From contig CABZTD010000005.1 in NCBI GenBank assembly GCA_902528515.1, forward strand, positions 29,197 through 93,196: a stretch of DNA of 64,000 bases. Reading direction: 5' to 3'. Of this stretch, positions 18,823 to 27,999 are shown piece after piece. Numbering within the stretch: position 1 is the first letter of the stretch; every line of letters begins with the position of its first letter. Position numbers and translations under genes: made by a program. The stretch comes from K189A clade bacterium. Its GTDB lineage: Bacteria; Pseudomonadota; Gammaproteobacteria; Pseudomonadales; Azotimanducaceae. The notes under the pieces were generated by a model. It searched no databases and was not told where the DNA came from. It worked only from the letters and a program-made list of their open reading frames with translations.

Positions 18823-19142
18823 TTTTTTTCTTCTTGCATTTATTTATCCGTTTCTCACGCTCGCTATAGGCCACAAAGCGGGGAGTACACTGCGACTCTT
18901 CAAGCGAGTTGTCGCTAATCGCGGTAAATGCCGCTGGCCAATAGTTGGGATTCCCTGAGTCTTGTTGGTACTGAATAGGTCGCCCCTAGAGACGATAACG
19001 TCTCGGTAAGCACCTTGGCCCGAGCGCGATCTAGTATACTGCGAAGAGAACCTTTTTGGACAGTTTAGTTTGAAGTGTCTAATTCAAAATCCTGTGCTGC
19101 GTCATATAGGTCTAAATTGCCCATGCCGATCACTTCTCGCTC
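18823..19142. other. 320-base gap between miaA and hfq
   Basis: No gene is visible. On the minus strand a TATACT box lies near 19033-19038 but without a convincing -35 at normal spacing. A small dyad GAGACG-ATAA-CGTCTC is at 18989-19004. The gap is longer than the usual miaA-hfq spacing and most likely holds the hfq promoter and 5' leader. Confidence 0.5.
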
Positions 19143-20084
19143 TTATTGCCTCAAAATGGCCTGAATCAATTGATCTGGTGTGTCGGCGACCAACTTTAGG
19201 GCATCTGGCCATTTCCTAAGCCATGTTATTTGACGCTTAGCCAGCTGCCGAGTCGCAGCTATACCCTGATCAATAAAGGTGGTTTCGTCAGTCTCTTCAA
19301 CCAAATGTCCCCAAGCCTGCCGATAACCCACCGCTCGCATGGAAGGCATATCCCTAGTGAGATCGCCCCGATTCATTAGCTCTCGAACCTCATCAAGAAG
19401 CCCCACCCTTAACATTTTCCTAAATCTAGCGGCGATGCGCTGATGCAATCGATCACGCTGCATAGGGAGCATCACGACGCTTTCATGCCGCAACCCGGTA
19501 CGTTCAAATAACCCACCCCTAGATTTATCGAGCCACTGCGCAGACATAGGCTGTCCTGTGGTACGCACGACTGCTATGGCCCTCAGCAGCCGCTGATGAT
19601 TATTTGGGTGAATAACCCCGGCTGCTACTGGGTCTTGCTGAGCTAACTCGTAATGCAACGACTGGGCGCCGCGCTCCGCCAATTCCCGCTCAAGGTCCTG
19701 ACGCAGGGCGATATCCGTAGCAGGCAGATCTGCGATGCCCTCGAGCAGGCATTTGAGATACATCATAGTGCCGCCTACAACAATCGGCTTCTTTTTCGCC
19801 GCGATAGCACTAGCAATCTCTGCATCAGCGTCCGCTACAAAATCCGCTGCAGAATAGGTTTCACTGGGATCACGAATGTCGATCAACGCGTGTGGATAGC
19901 GCCGTTGCTCATGGAGGGTTGGTTTGGCGGTGCCAATATCCATGCCTCGGTATATCAAGGCGGAGTCTGCGCTGATCAACTGGGCGCGTTTCGTCCCACC
20001 TAGTGCGTCCTGCACGGCCATGGCGACCGCAGTTTTACCGATGGCCGTTGGCCCACAGATAACAAGCACCGAACCCGGATCCAT
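19143..20084 (-). CDS. miaA: tRNA dimethylallyltransferase
   Basis: A 313-residue enzyme that adds a dimethylallyl group to A37 of tRNAs reading U-starting codons. The P-loop ICGPTAIGKTAVAM is at about 8-20. 'ISADSALIYRGMDIGTAKP' holds the catalytic aspartate; 'AVGYRQAW' and the C-terminal 'ATRQLAKRQITWLRKW' tRNA-binding stretch are present. The ATG at 20084 follows AAGGA and places the P-loop normally. It starts 24 bases after the mutL stop. Confidence 0.97.
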   Translation of the reverse strand: MDPGSVLVICGPTAIGKTAVAMAVQDALGGTKRAQLISADSALIYRGMDIGTAKPTLHEQRRYPHALIDIRDPSETYSAADFVADADAEIASAIAAKKKPIVVGGTMMYLKCLLEGIADLPATDIALRQDLERELAERGAQSLHYELAQQDPVAAGVIHPNNHQRLLRAIAVVRTTGQPMSAQWLDKSRGGLFERTGLRHESVVMLPMQRDRLHQRIAARFRKMLRVGLLDEVRELMNRGDLTRDMPSMRAVGYRQAWGHLVEETDETTFIDQGIAATRQLAKRQITWLRKWPDALKLVADTPDQLIQAILRQ

Positions 20085-20107
20085 CAGGTTTCCTTGCACC
20101 ACGCCGG

Positions 20108-21985
20108 CTACTGTCCGCGCAAAAACAGGCGATCGAGCTCTGACATGCTGCGCTGAACAAATGTTGGTCGGCCGTGATTGCATATCCCAGCGTTTTCTGT
20201 TTTTTCCATAGAGCGTAGCAGGGCATTCATCTCGGTAATGGTGAGTTGGCGATTAGCGCGCACTGAACCGCGACACGCTAAGGTGGCCAGCACGTCGAAG
20301 TTGCTACGAGATAGAGTATCGCTGGTACCGAATTCCATCAGCTCTGCCAGCAAGTCCTGCACCATTCTCTGAATATCGGCTTTTGCCAACAGCACCGGCA
20401 CCTCGCGAACGACCACACTGACCTGACCCATTCGTTCTACCAGCAGACCTGATGCGTCAAGCTGCTCTCTGTAATCTTCAACCAAATTCGCCTCGTGCTC
20501 ACTCACGTTGAACGTAAGCGGCACCAACAGACGCTGGCGCGCGATACCATCACGGGCCTGCGCCTTTTTCATCTGCTCGTAAACGACGCGCTCGTGAGCC
20601 GCGTGAGCATCTACTACAACAAGGCCCTGGTTGTTTTGGGCCAAGATATAAACGCCGTGCAGCTGGGCAATGGCATAGCCTAGCGGATGCTCATCTGACT
20701 CGGTCTGATCAGATTGAAAGGCGCTAGAGCCGCCGCGCTCCTGGGACCACTGACCGTGCTGATCTGCCGCTAAATCGTCGTTGCCAGCGCCGGGGCCATC
20801 ACTCCTTTGTTCGTACTCGCGCGCCAATTGAGCGAGGCCGCCTGGCGGATGGTCGTTTGAGGGCATGAACCGTGGAAAATGAGTTTGTCTGGATGGGCCG
20901 GCGAAGACGCCGAAAGAGTTCGCTGTGGATGCCACAGGATCAAGCGTAAATTCGCTATCGAGCTTTTCGCTTGGGCGCAAGCTGCGTAGCGCCCGATTAA
21001 GTCCGGAAAAAATAAAGTCGTGCACCTGCCTAGCATCACGGAAACGAACCTCGTGCTTGGTGGGATGCACGTTGACGTCTACCCCATCGCAGGGCACCTG
21101 CAGGTAGAGCACGTATACCGCGTGACGCCCATGAAACATCACATCACTGTATGCCTGCCGAATCGCATGGCCCACCAGCTTGTCGCGTATGGCGCGGCCA
21201 TTCACATAAAAGAACTGCTGATCCATCTGACGACGATTGTGGTGGGGGAGACCCACCCAGCCATAGAGCCGCAAATTGAGATTGCTTTCGTCGATGTAGA
21301 TCGAATTTTCAACGAAATCGGGACTGAGAACCCGTGACAGCCGATCCAGCGGATCTCCGGACGCCAGCATCAACGGACGATTCACGCGGCCAGAACTTCC
21401 AGTGGTTCTTGCCTGAGAAAGCGAAAACCCGACATGCATATGCGCCAAACTCAGCCGACGCAGTATCTGATCGATTTGACTGGCCTCCGTGCGCTCGGCC
21501 TTCAAAAATTTACGGCGGGCTGGCGTGTTGTAAAACAGGTCCCGCACTTCTACGGTGGTACCCTGGGGATGCGCCGTCGGGCCAGAATTCTGGATTTTGC
21601 CGCTAAAGGATTCAACGAACCACCCCCCATCATCTACCGAAGTTGCGGAGGCAATTTTTACTCTGGCCACCGAGGCCACGCTGGCCAGCGCCTCACCTCG
21701 AAAACCCAAACTTTCGATACCAATCAGGTCGTCAGTGCTGCTAATTTTGCTAGTGGCATGTCGCTCAAGCGCGAGGGGCAGATCATCTGCATGGATTCCC
21801 TTTCCGGAATCGCGCACCCAAACCAGGCCCACACCGCCTGCCTCGGTACGAACCTCAATCTTCTTAGCACCCGCATCGAGGCTGTTCTCGAGCAATTCTT
21901 TGACGATGGACGCCGGTCGCTCAACGACTTCACCCGCTGCAATTTGGTCGGCCACGAAGGCGCTTAATCGCTTCACTCGGCTCAC
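20108..21985 (-). CDS. mutL: DNA mismatch repair protein MutL
   Basis: A protein of about 625 residues. The N-terminal GHKL ATPase has the motifs ENSLDAG, DSGKGI and GFRGEAL in order. The linker is rich in Gln, Ser and Gly. The C-terminal domain keeps DAHAAHERVVYE (about 459-470), a variant of the endonuclease motif DQHAx2Ex4E, plus CRGSVRAN and CNHGRPT. This suggests an endonuclease-active MutL, unlike the E. coli protein. The start is uncertain: GTG at 21985 (8 bases after the amiB stop, matching the usual short N-terminus VSRVKRL) is preferred over GTG at 21997 because AGAGGG is better placed. Confidence 0.95.
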   Translation of the reverse strand: MSRVKRLSAFVADQIAAGEVVERPASIVKELLENSLDAGAKKIEVRTEAGGVGLVWVRDSGKGIHADDLPLALERHATSKISSTDDLIGIESLGFRGEALASVASVARVKIASATSVDDGGWFVESFSGKIQNSGPTAHPQGTTVEVRDLFYNTPARRKFLKAERTEASQIDQILRRLSLAHMHVGFSLSQARTTGSSGRVNRPLMLASGDPLDRLSRVLSPDFVENSIYIDESNLNLRLYGWVGLPHHNRRQMDQQFFYVNGRAIRDKLVGHAIRQAYSDVMFHGRHAVYVLYLQVPCDGVDVNVHPTKHEVRFRDARQVHDFIFSGLNRALRSLRPSEKLDSEFTLDPVASTANSFGVFAGPSRQTHFPRFMPSNDHPPGGLAQLAREYEQRSDGPGAGNDDLAADQHGQWSQERGGSSAFQSDQTESDEHPLGYAIAQLHGVYILAQNNQGLVVVDAHAAHERVVYEQMKKAQARDGIARQRLLVPLTFNVSEHEANLVEDYREQLDASGLLVERMGQVSVVVREVPVLLAKADIQRMVQDLLAELMEFGTSDTLSRSNFDVLATLACRGSVRANRQLTITEMNALLRSMEKTENAGICNHGRPTFVQRSMSELDRLFLRGQ

Positions 21986-21993
21986 TTGCTCAC

Positions 21994-23340
21994 TCACCCT
22001 CTGGGAATGACAATGGTTTGTCCCACGCGGATTCTGTCGCCGGACAAGCGGTTGCGTTTTTTCAGCGCCGCTGATGTAACACCATAACGTTGAGCGATCT
22101 CGGAAATGGTGTCTCCGCGTCCGATGGTGTAGCGAATCTCTTCGCCGCGCTGGGCAAGCCATGTGGCAGGCGGCGGGTTCGATCGCATGAATTCTTCAAC
22201 GCCGTTCGCAATAGCCTTTGCGAGCTTCAACTGATGGGAAGCTTTAGCGAGCTCTCGCGCTTCATCTGGATTCGAAATAAAGCCTGTCTCCACCAAAATG
22301 GATGGCATATCCGGCGACTTGAGCACCAAGAAAGCCGCCTGCTCGACACTCTTCTTATGCAGCTTAGTGACCTGCCCCATGTTTCGAAGCACTGCCTTAC
22401 CTGCCTGTATACTTTGGTTGCGATTGCCGTCCATGGACAAGTCCAGCAGCACTTGTGCGAGCATGGGGTCTTTATCGTTCAAGCTAACGTTGCCCACACC
22501 TCCGAGCATATCAGACTGATTTTCGCGCTCGGCCAGCCATTTCGCTGTTTCACTGGTTGCTCCCCGATCTGACAGGGTATATACGGAGGCTCCAAACACA
22601 GAGGCCTGTCTAAAAGCATCAGCATGAATTGAAACGAAGAGATCGGCGCGCTTGTTGCGCGCCAAAGCCGTACGCTGGCGGTGCCCAAGGTAGTAGTCGC
22701 CACTGCGAATCAAAAAGGCATCAAAGCCCTTTTTGCTCTTTATTTGATTCATAGTGCGACGCGCAATCTGCAGCACCACATCTTTCTCAAGAATGTTGCG
22801 CGGCCCCAGAGCTCCAGGGTCTTCGCCGCCATGGCCGGGATCAATAGCGATGACAATATCCCGCCCATCCTTCACAGCCGCTTTACGAGGTACCCTAGTG
22901 AGCTGAGCTTTTTTGACGCTACCCTTTGGAAAATACAAATCGGCGACCAGCCTATGACCATATGGCGCGATCGGTTTAAGTGTAAAACTCTTTGGGTCAA
23001 AGGCGACGTCGGCATCGACAACGATGCGATAGCCGTTGTCGCGGTTAGCACCGCGCAGGCCTGTAACAAAGGTCAGATCCTTTGACGAGTTGAGCGAAAG
23101 CCGTTTCGCTGGCTTTGCCCCTTTTACGTCGATCACAATTCGGTGAGGATTTGCCAGGGCAAAAATCGAGTATTTCGAGGCCTTGGACGTGTCGACTACG
23201 ACGCGGATATAGTCCGGGGCCTCATGAGTCCGTACACTTTTAATGATATTTGCCACCGCCGTCGAAGACAGCAGCACAAATGCCAAACAAACCAATGACA
23301 AAAAAAGAGAGGCGCCCAGGCGACTAAGCAAAGCCAACAC
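21994..23340 (-). CDS. amiB: N-acetylmuramoyl-L-alanine amidase (AmiB/AmiC type) with LysM domain
   Basis: A 448-residue periplasmic cell-wall hydrolase that cleaves the amide bond between glycan strand and peptide at the septum. A signal peptide (about 1-30) is followed by an AMIN domain (about 35-130), the Amidase_3 zinc domain (about 160-385) with IAIDPGHGGEDPGALG, SIHADAF and LVETGFISNP, and a C-terminal LysM domain (about 402-446, 'GDTISEIAQRYGV'). The start overlaps tsaE by 17 bases. The amiB-mutL neighbourhood is conserved in gammaproteobacteria. Confidence 0.95.
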   Translation of the reverse strand: MLALLSRLGASLFLSLVCLAFVLLSSTAVANIIKSVRTHEAPDYIRVVVDTSKASKYSIFALANPHRIVIDVKGAKPAKRLSLNSSKDLTFVTGLRGANRDNGYRIVVDADVAFDPKSFTLKPIAPYGHRLVADLYFPKGSVKKAQLTRVPRKAAVKDGRDIVIAIDPGHGGEDPGALGPRNILEKDVVLQIARRTMNQIKSKKGFDAFLIRSGDYYLGHRQRTALARNKRADLFVSIHADAFRQASVFGASVYTLSDRGATSETAKWLAERENQSDMLGGVGNVSLNDKDPMLAQVLLDLSMDGNRNQSIQAGKAVLRNMGQVTKLHKKSVEQAAFLVLKSPDMPSILVETGFISNPDEARELAKASHQLKLAKAIANGVEEFMRSNPPPATWLAQRGEEIRYTIGRGDTISEIAQRYGVTSAALKKRNRLSGDRIRVGQTIVIPRG

Positions 23341-23800
23341 TTACCTTACGCTGCATCAACTGGGCCTTTTCGGCGTCGCAAGCCGATTTGTACAGGCTCA
23401 ATGACACCTCAACATTGGCTGGCGGCAACCAACCTGCTCCCTGCTCCGGCCACTCCACAAATTTATAGCCGGGTCCCTCGAAGATTTCATCAAAGCCTAA
23501 AAACTCCAGCTCTTCCGGTGATTTCAGCCGATAGAGGTCGAAGTGAAACACCTCGCCGCGCTCCGTGGTATAGGGCTCGAGCAATGTGTAGGTTGGGCTT
23601 TTGACCGCCCCAGCATAATTCATCATCCGCAGAACCCCGCGTACCAGAGTAGTCTTTCCCGCGCCAAGATTCCCGTGTAAATAGACCACGGCAGTATCGC
23701 CAAGGCGCTGTCGAATGGCGTCGTGCAGCACTCTGCCAAAAGCAACAGTGGCATCTTCATCTGCTAGCACACGGGTCAGCATCTCATCAGCACCGGACAT
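23324..23800 (-). CDS. tsaE: tRNA threonylcarbamoyladenosine biosynthesis ATPase TsaE
   Basis: A 158-residue ATPase needed for t6A37 modification together with TsaB, TsaC and TsaD. The Walker A motif LHGNLGAGKTTLVRG is at about 42-56. 'VKSPTYTLLEPY' and 'FHFDLYRL' are typical of the family, as is the final WPEQG. The 3' end overlaps the amiB start. Length normal. Confidence 0.95.
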   Translation of the reverse strand: MSGADEMLTRVLADEDATVAFGRVLHDAIRQRLGDTAVVYLHGNLGAGKTTLVRGVLRMMNYAGAVKSPTYTLLEPYTTERGEVFHFDLYRLKSPEELEFLGFDEIFEGPGYKFVEWPEQGAGWLPPANVEVSLSLYKSACDAEKAQLMQRKVSVGFA

Positions 23801-23831
23801 GGTTCGACTCTCGGTTGGATTGGTCGCGATC

Positions 23832-25343
23832 TTAAACGCTCCGTTGTTCCCGCAGCAATGCGGCGATGTTGGCGATAATAAAGCTAGCAGTTAACCCGCG
23901 CATGCCAATCTTTTCCGCTGCTTGATCTGCAGCGGCGCTATGCAGCAATACCCCGGCGGTGAACGCCAAGTCTGGGCTGCTGGGTTGCTGAGCAATCAGG
24001 CTGCCCACCAAACCCGCCAGCACGTCGCCCATGCCAGCGCTGGCCATACCCGGATTGCCGTGGGCGCAAATCGCCTGGCCCATTCGAGTACCTATGATCG
24101 TACCCGGGCCCTTCAACAAACAGGTTGCGTTAAAACGCTCCGACATGTCGATCACTGCTTGCCGCCGGTTGCTCAAAATTTCATCTGTGCGGCACTCCAA
24201 CAATCGCGCCGCCTCACCTACATGGGGGGTTAAAAATAGTGGTCTACCCCGATTCCTCAATGTTTTCGACCGAGCCGAATCCGCTAGCCAATACAGGCCG
24301 TCCGCATCGATCACTATAGGGCCGTCATAGCTTTCCAGAGCGCCGATGACCTGCTGGGCCCAAGCGCCGCGCCCAAGACCCGGACCCAAGACCATCACGC
24401 TAGCAGCAGCCATCGCCGAGGACAGAGTCGGTTCAGCATCAGCACCGAGGACATCAACCCACATGGCCTCAGGCACTCTTGCCAGCAGACCCGACAGATT
24501 GGCAGGATCTGTGGCGACTGTGACGAGGCCCGCACCACTGCGCAGGGCGGTTTCTGCCCCCAAGATGGCGGCCCCGCCCATACCCTTGCAGCCTCCCACA
24601 ATGAGCACATGGCCTTGCTGCTGTTTGTAAGTGTCCACGGGCAGCCTGGGCACAAGACCAGGATGCCATCGACGCAGGGGCAGGTTGGGATAGGGTTCCG
24701 CAAAGGTGTCCGGCACGCCAAGATTGGTGAAGAGACGCTCTCCACACAGACCGGGGCCCATGCCGGTGTACAGGCCAATTTTTCGCGCAATAAAGGAAAC
24801 GGTCACATCGGCCCTCACCGCCAAAGTTGCGCTGCCCGTGTTTGCGTTTAGCCCAGAGGGGAGATCAATACTCAGTACATAACCCTCGAAAGCATTGATC
24901 GCTTCGATGGCCTCGGCATAGCCGGCGCGCGGGGCACCGCGCATGCCCGTGCCCAGCAAAGCATCGACCACGACAGAACCTCGAATGGGCGAGTCTGAAT
25001 CTTCGACCACGAGGCCTGCGGCTTCAGCGCGCTCACAGGCTAGCAGCGCATCGCCAGAAAGCTGGCGTTTGGTAGCAATGCCAATGAGCTGCACATCAAG
25101 TCCTAGCTGCTTTGCCAACATGGCCACCCAATAGCCATCACCAGCGTTGTTGCCCTTGCCACATAGGATGCTGATAACCGCAGTATTGGGGCAGCGGGAC
25201 AGCAGAGTATCCAGCGCAAACTGGGCTGCCCGCTGCATCAGTTCTTGTCCGCTAACACCCAGCCCACCATCTGTCAGGGGCTGCATTGCCATGGCATCAA
25301 TGGCTTGGCAAGCTTCAGCAGTGTATAGCGGCACGTCGGTCAT
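23832..25343 (-). CDS. nnr: Bifunctional NAD(P)H-hydrate epimerase / ADP-dependent NAD(P)H-hydrate dehydratase
   Basis: A 503-residue two-domain repair enzyme for hydrated NADH and NADPH. The N-terminal YjeF_N epimerase has 'CGKGNNAGDGYWVA' (about 60-73) and 'DALLGTGMRG'. The C-terminal ribokinase-like dehydratase has 'GGCKGMGGAAILGAETALRS', a GPGLG loop, and 'HGNPGMASAGMGDVLAGLVG' near the active site. AGGAG lies 11-15 bases before the ATG. Divergent from queG, with tsaE following after 31 bases. Confidence 0.95.
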   Translation of the reverse strand: MTDVPLYTAEACQAIDAMAMQPLTDGGLGVSGQELMQRAAQFALDTLLSRCPNTAVISILCGKGNNAGDGYWVAMLAKQLGLDVQLIGIATKRQLSGDALLACERAEAAGLVVEDSDSPIRGSVVVDALLGTGMRGAPRAGYAEAIEAINAFEGYVLSIDLPSGLNANTGSATLAVRADVTVSFIARKIGLYTGMGPGLCGERLFTNLGVPDTFAEPYPNLPLRRWHPGLVPRLPVDTYKQQQGHVLIVGGCKGMGGAAILGAETALRSGAGLVTVATDPANLSGLLARVPEAMWVDVLGADAEPTLSSAMAAASVMVLGPGLGRGAWAQQVIGALESYDGPIVIDADGLYWLADSARSKTLRNRGRPLFLTPHVGEAARLLECRTDEILSNRRQAVIDMSERFNATCLLKGPGTIIGTRMGQAICAHGNPGMASAGMGDVLAGLVGSLIAQQPSSPDLAFTAGVLLHSAAADQAAEKIGMRGLTASFIIANIAALLREQRSV

Positions 25344-25387
25344 GATCGAGCAGCTCTCCTAATAATCTATTTTGTGAATCTATTGAG

Positions 25388-25393
25388 TATACT
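25388..25393 (+). promoter_or_regulatory. Possible -10 box of queG
   Basis: TATACT differs from the consensus at one position and ends 9 bases before the GTG start. No good -35 hexamer is visible at 16-18 bases. A transcript from here would begin at or next to the start codon. Confidence 0.35.
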
Positions 25394-25402
25394 CGCGCAA
25401 CC

Positions 25403-26539
25403 GTGACAAAAAGCGAGCCGACCATCGACCCTTCTGCGGACGACCCTTTAGCCAATAACAATGCACGCCCCGCAGGCTGGGACGCCCATGGGGTAAAGCT
25501 TCGCATCTTGGCGGAGGGCGCTGCCCTGGGGTTCGACAAAATTGCGGTTACCGATACGGACCTTTCCAAAGAAAAGCCCCATGTGCTGTCTTGGCTGGCC
25601 GAGGGCTTTGCTGGAGAAATGGGTTACCTAGAGCGCCACGTGGACAAGCGGCTGCAGCCGAACCTGCTGGAACCCAGCACCTGCCGCATCATCACCGCGC
25701 GCATGCAGTATCTGCCTGCGGACACTAACCCCATCGAGGTTCTGGAGAGCAGTGACAAAGCTTATATCTCGCGCTATGCCCTAGGCCGCGACTATCACAA
25801 AGTGCTGCGCCGACGGCTAGCCAAGCTTGCCAACCAAATTAACCTGACTCTGGCCGACGCCGAACCCAGGTTCACCTTCCGCGCCTTTACCGATTCGGCT
25901 CCGGTTTTGGAAAAGGCGCTGGGCGAAAAATCTGGCCTTGGTTGGATTGGTAAGCACACTCTGCTTCTCGACAAAGAGGTGGGTTCTTGGTTTTTTCTCG
26001 GCGAGATTTATACCAATGCCCCGCTGCCCATCGATGAAGACGCAGTCGAAGAGGCCTGCGGCAAATGCAGTGCCTGCATGACCGTGTGTCCAACAGATGC
26101 CATCGTGTCACCCCGACGTCTCGACGCACGGCGCTGCATCTCCTATCTGACCATTGAGCATAAATCCGCGATTCCGGAAGAATTTCGCAAGCCCATGGGT
26201 AATCGAATTTATGGCTGCGACGACTGCCAGCTGTTTTGCCCGTGGAACCGCGAAGCCCCCACCACGACAGAGCCAGACTTTGCCGTGCGTAATGGCCTCG
26301 ACAGCCCGCGGCTGGTGGATTTATTCGCGCTCAGCAAGGATGAGTTTCTGGCGTTAACCGAGGGCTCTGCCATGCGTCGTGTTGGCTATGCTCAGTGGCA
26401 GCGCAATATCGCCATTGCCCTGGGCAACAGCCCAGGAGGCAAAGAAGTTGATCGCGCGCTGAAAGCAGGACTTGGACGCGTGAGCGCCATGGTGGACGAA
26501 CACATCCACTGGGCGCTGGATCAGCGGGCGTCTTCTTGA
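25403..26539 (+). CDS. queG: Epoxyqueuosine reductase QueG
   Basis: A 378-residue iron-sulfur, cobalamin-dependent enzyme for the last step of queuosine synthesis in tRNA. Two ferredoxin-like cluster motifs are complete: CGKCSACMTVCP and, later, CDDCQLFCPW with the extra cysteine of RRCISYLT. 'SRYALGRDYHK' and 'DSAPVLEKALGEKSGLGWIGK' are highly conserved. The start is GTG at 25403, with no ribosome binding site and a TATACT box only 9 bases upstream, so the message may be leaderless or nearly so. The last 19 bases overlap orn on the other strand. Confidence 0.95.
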   Translation: MTKSEPTIDPSADDPLANNNARPAGWDAHGVKLRILAEGAALGFDKIAVTDTDLSKEKPHVLSWLAEGFAGEMGYLERHVDKRLQPNLLEPSTCRIITARMQYLPADTNPIEVLESSDKAYISRYALGRDYHKVLRRRLAKLANQINLTLADAEPRFTFRAFTDSAPVLEKALGEKSGLGWIGKHTLLLDKEVGSWFFLGEIYTNAPLPIDEDAVEEACGKCSACMTVCPTDAIVSPRRLDARRCISYLTIEHKSAIPEEFRKPMGNRIYGCDDCQLFCPWNREAPTTTEPDFAVRNGLDSPRLVDLFALSKDEFLALTEGSAMRRVGYAQWQRNIAIALGNSPGGKEVDRALKAGLGRVSAMVDEHIHWALDQRASS

Positions 26540-27069
26540 ACGAATAGGTGGGCGCGGTAGTAGCGCAGCTCTTCGATGGACTCGCGGATATCCGCTAGGG
26601 CCGTGTGCTGATTGGTTTTCACCACACCAGAGGCAATTTGCGGATGCCAGCGTTTGGCCAGTTCCTTAATACTGCTGACATCGATCATGCGGTAGTGCAG
26701 GTATCCTTCTAAGGTTTTCATATAGCGGGACAGAAAACGGCGGTCTTGCCAGATAGTGTTACCGCATAGCGGGGCAGAATTGGGCGCTACGTGATCCTCG
26801 ATGAAGGCAAGGGTGCGCGCCTCGGCTTCAATTTCCGCAACCCCCTCCCTTGCAATGCGACCGAGTAACCCCGACGCGGAGTGATGGGTCTGATTCCATT
26901 CGTCCATGCCATCGAGAAACGCTTGCTCCTGACGAATCGCTAGCACCGGGCCTTCAGCGATGACGTTTAAGTCGCCGTCGGTGATGACGGTCGCCATTTC
27001 GATGATGCGATCGTGCTCAAGATTAAGGCCGGTCATTTCCAGGTCGATCCATACCAAATGGGCGCTCAC
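26521..27069 (-). CDS. orn: Oligoribonuclease
   Basis: A 182-residue DEDDh 3'-5' exonuclease that clears RNA dinucleotides, including pGpG from c-di-GMP breakdown. WIDLEMTGL at 8-16 gives the first acidic pair; 'NTIWQDRRFLSRYM' and the C-terminal 'HTALADIRESIEELRYYR' give the remaining catalytic residues. Convergent and overlapping with queG. In Pseudomonas and E. coli rsgA follows here; it is absent from this window. Confidence 0.97.
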   Translation of the reverse strand: MSAHLVWIDLEMTGLNLEHDRIIEMATVITDGDLNVIAEGPVLAIRQEQAFLDGMDEWNQTHHSASGLLGRIAREGVAEIEAEARTLAFIEDHVAPNSAPLCGNTIWQDRRFLSRYMKTLEGYLHYRMIDVSSIKELAKRWHPQIASGVVKTNQHTALADIRESIEELRYYRAHLFVQEDAR

Positions 27070-27168
27070 TGATTTCTCCTGTTGTAGCGATTTACTGATT
27101 CATTGCCAGTGCTTATGACCGGCCTATTCCGCTAAGATCTACCCACAACCATAGCTGGGGAGCCTCCC

Positions 27169-27999
27169 GTGTACCACCAACATCCGGTAGAAGTTCTGGA
27201 GCCCGACGCGGCCGCAGATTTGCCAGAAACGGACGCGTTACTAGTACAAGTCACATCCAGCGCACTGTTCGAGCAAGCTCACATTCCCGGCGCAGTGCTT
27301 ATCGAGCCTGGGGAGTTAATGTGCGGCATACCTCCCGCCAGCGGCAAACTACCCCGTGCCGAACAGATATCCGCGGCCCTGTCCAGAATCGGCTATCAAC
27401 CGCACCAGCGCATTATTGCCTTTGATGACGAAGGCGGCGGCTGGGCGGGGCGACTGTGTTGGACGCTGGATGTCATCGGCCACTATGACTGGGCCTATCT
27501 CGACGGTGGACTGCGCGCATGGCATGCAGCGGGACTGCCGCTGGCCCAGGGCTCTAGCGCGCCAGCGCCTACCGAACCTTGCAGGATAACCCTAGATAAC
27601 GACCCCATCGCGGAAATAGCGGATGTCATGGCGGCCATCGACGATACTGACAGCGTCATTTGGGATGTGCGTTCTGCAGAGGAATATGCCGGTCTACGCT
27701 CTGGGTCTGCCCGACGCGGGCACATCCCCGGGGCAGTGAACTTAGACTGGGAACTGCTCAAGGACGCCAACCGCCAGCTCAGGCTGATTGAAAATCTCGA
27801 AGAAGTCGCCGAATCTCTTGACCTCTTCGGGGCGAAGCAGGTCATCACCCACTGTCAGACCCACCATCGTTCTGGATTGTCTTATCTCGTCGGTCGGCTG
27901 CTTGGACTGAACATCAAAGCCTTTCATGGCTCTTGGGCAGAGTGGGGCAATGACCCGAGCACACCGATTACCAACCCCAGCGAGACAGGTATCCCATGA
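27169..27999 (+). CDS. Thiosulfate sulfurtransferase (two-domain rhodanese)
   Basis: A 276-residue protein with two rhodanese domains (about 10-125 and 140-270). The N-terminal domain is inactive, with no Cys in the loop; the C-terminal domain has the active-site loop HCQTHHRS with the sulfur-carrying Cys. It transfers sulfane sulfur from thiosulfate to acceptors such as cyanide or thiols. GTG start at 27169 with GGGGAG 6 bases upstream. The stop overlaps the psd start (ATGA), so the two genes are translated together. The same rhodanese-psd pair is known from Pseudomonas. Confidence 0.9.
   Translation: MYHQHPVEVLEPDAAADLPETDALLVQVTSSALFEQAHIPGAVLIEPGELMCGIPPASGKLPRAEQISAALSRIGYQPHQRIIAFDDEGGGWAGRLCWTLDVIGHYDWAYLDGGLRAWHAAGLPLAQGSSAPAPTEPCRITLDNDPIAEIADVMAAIDDTDSVIWDVRSAEEYAGLRSGSARRGHIPGAVNLDWELLKDANRQLRLIENLEEVAESLDLFGAKQVITHCQTHHRSGLSYLVGRLLGLNIKAFHGSWAEWGNDPSTPITNPSETGIP

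Noticed and set aside
18989..19004. Dyad GAGACG-ATAA-CGTCTC as a terminator of miaA
   Set aside because: The stem is only 6 base pairs, lies 140 bases past the stop and has no T-run on the minus strand.
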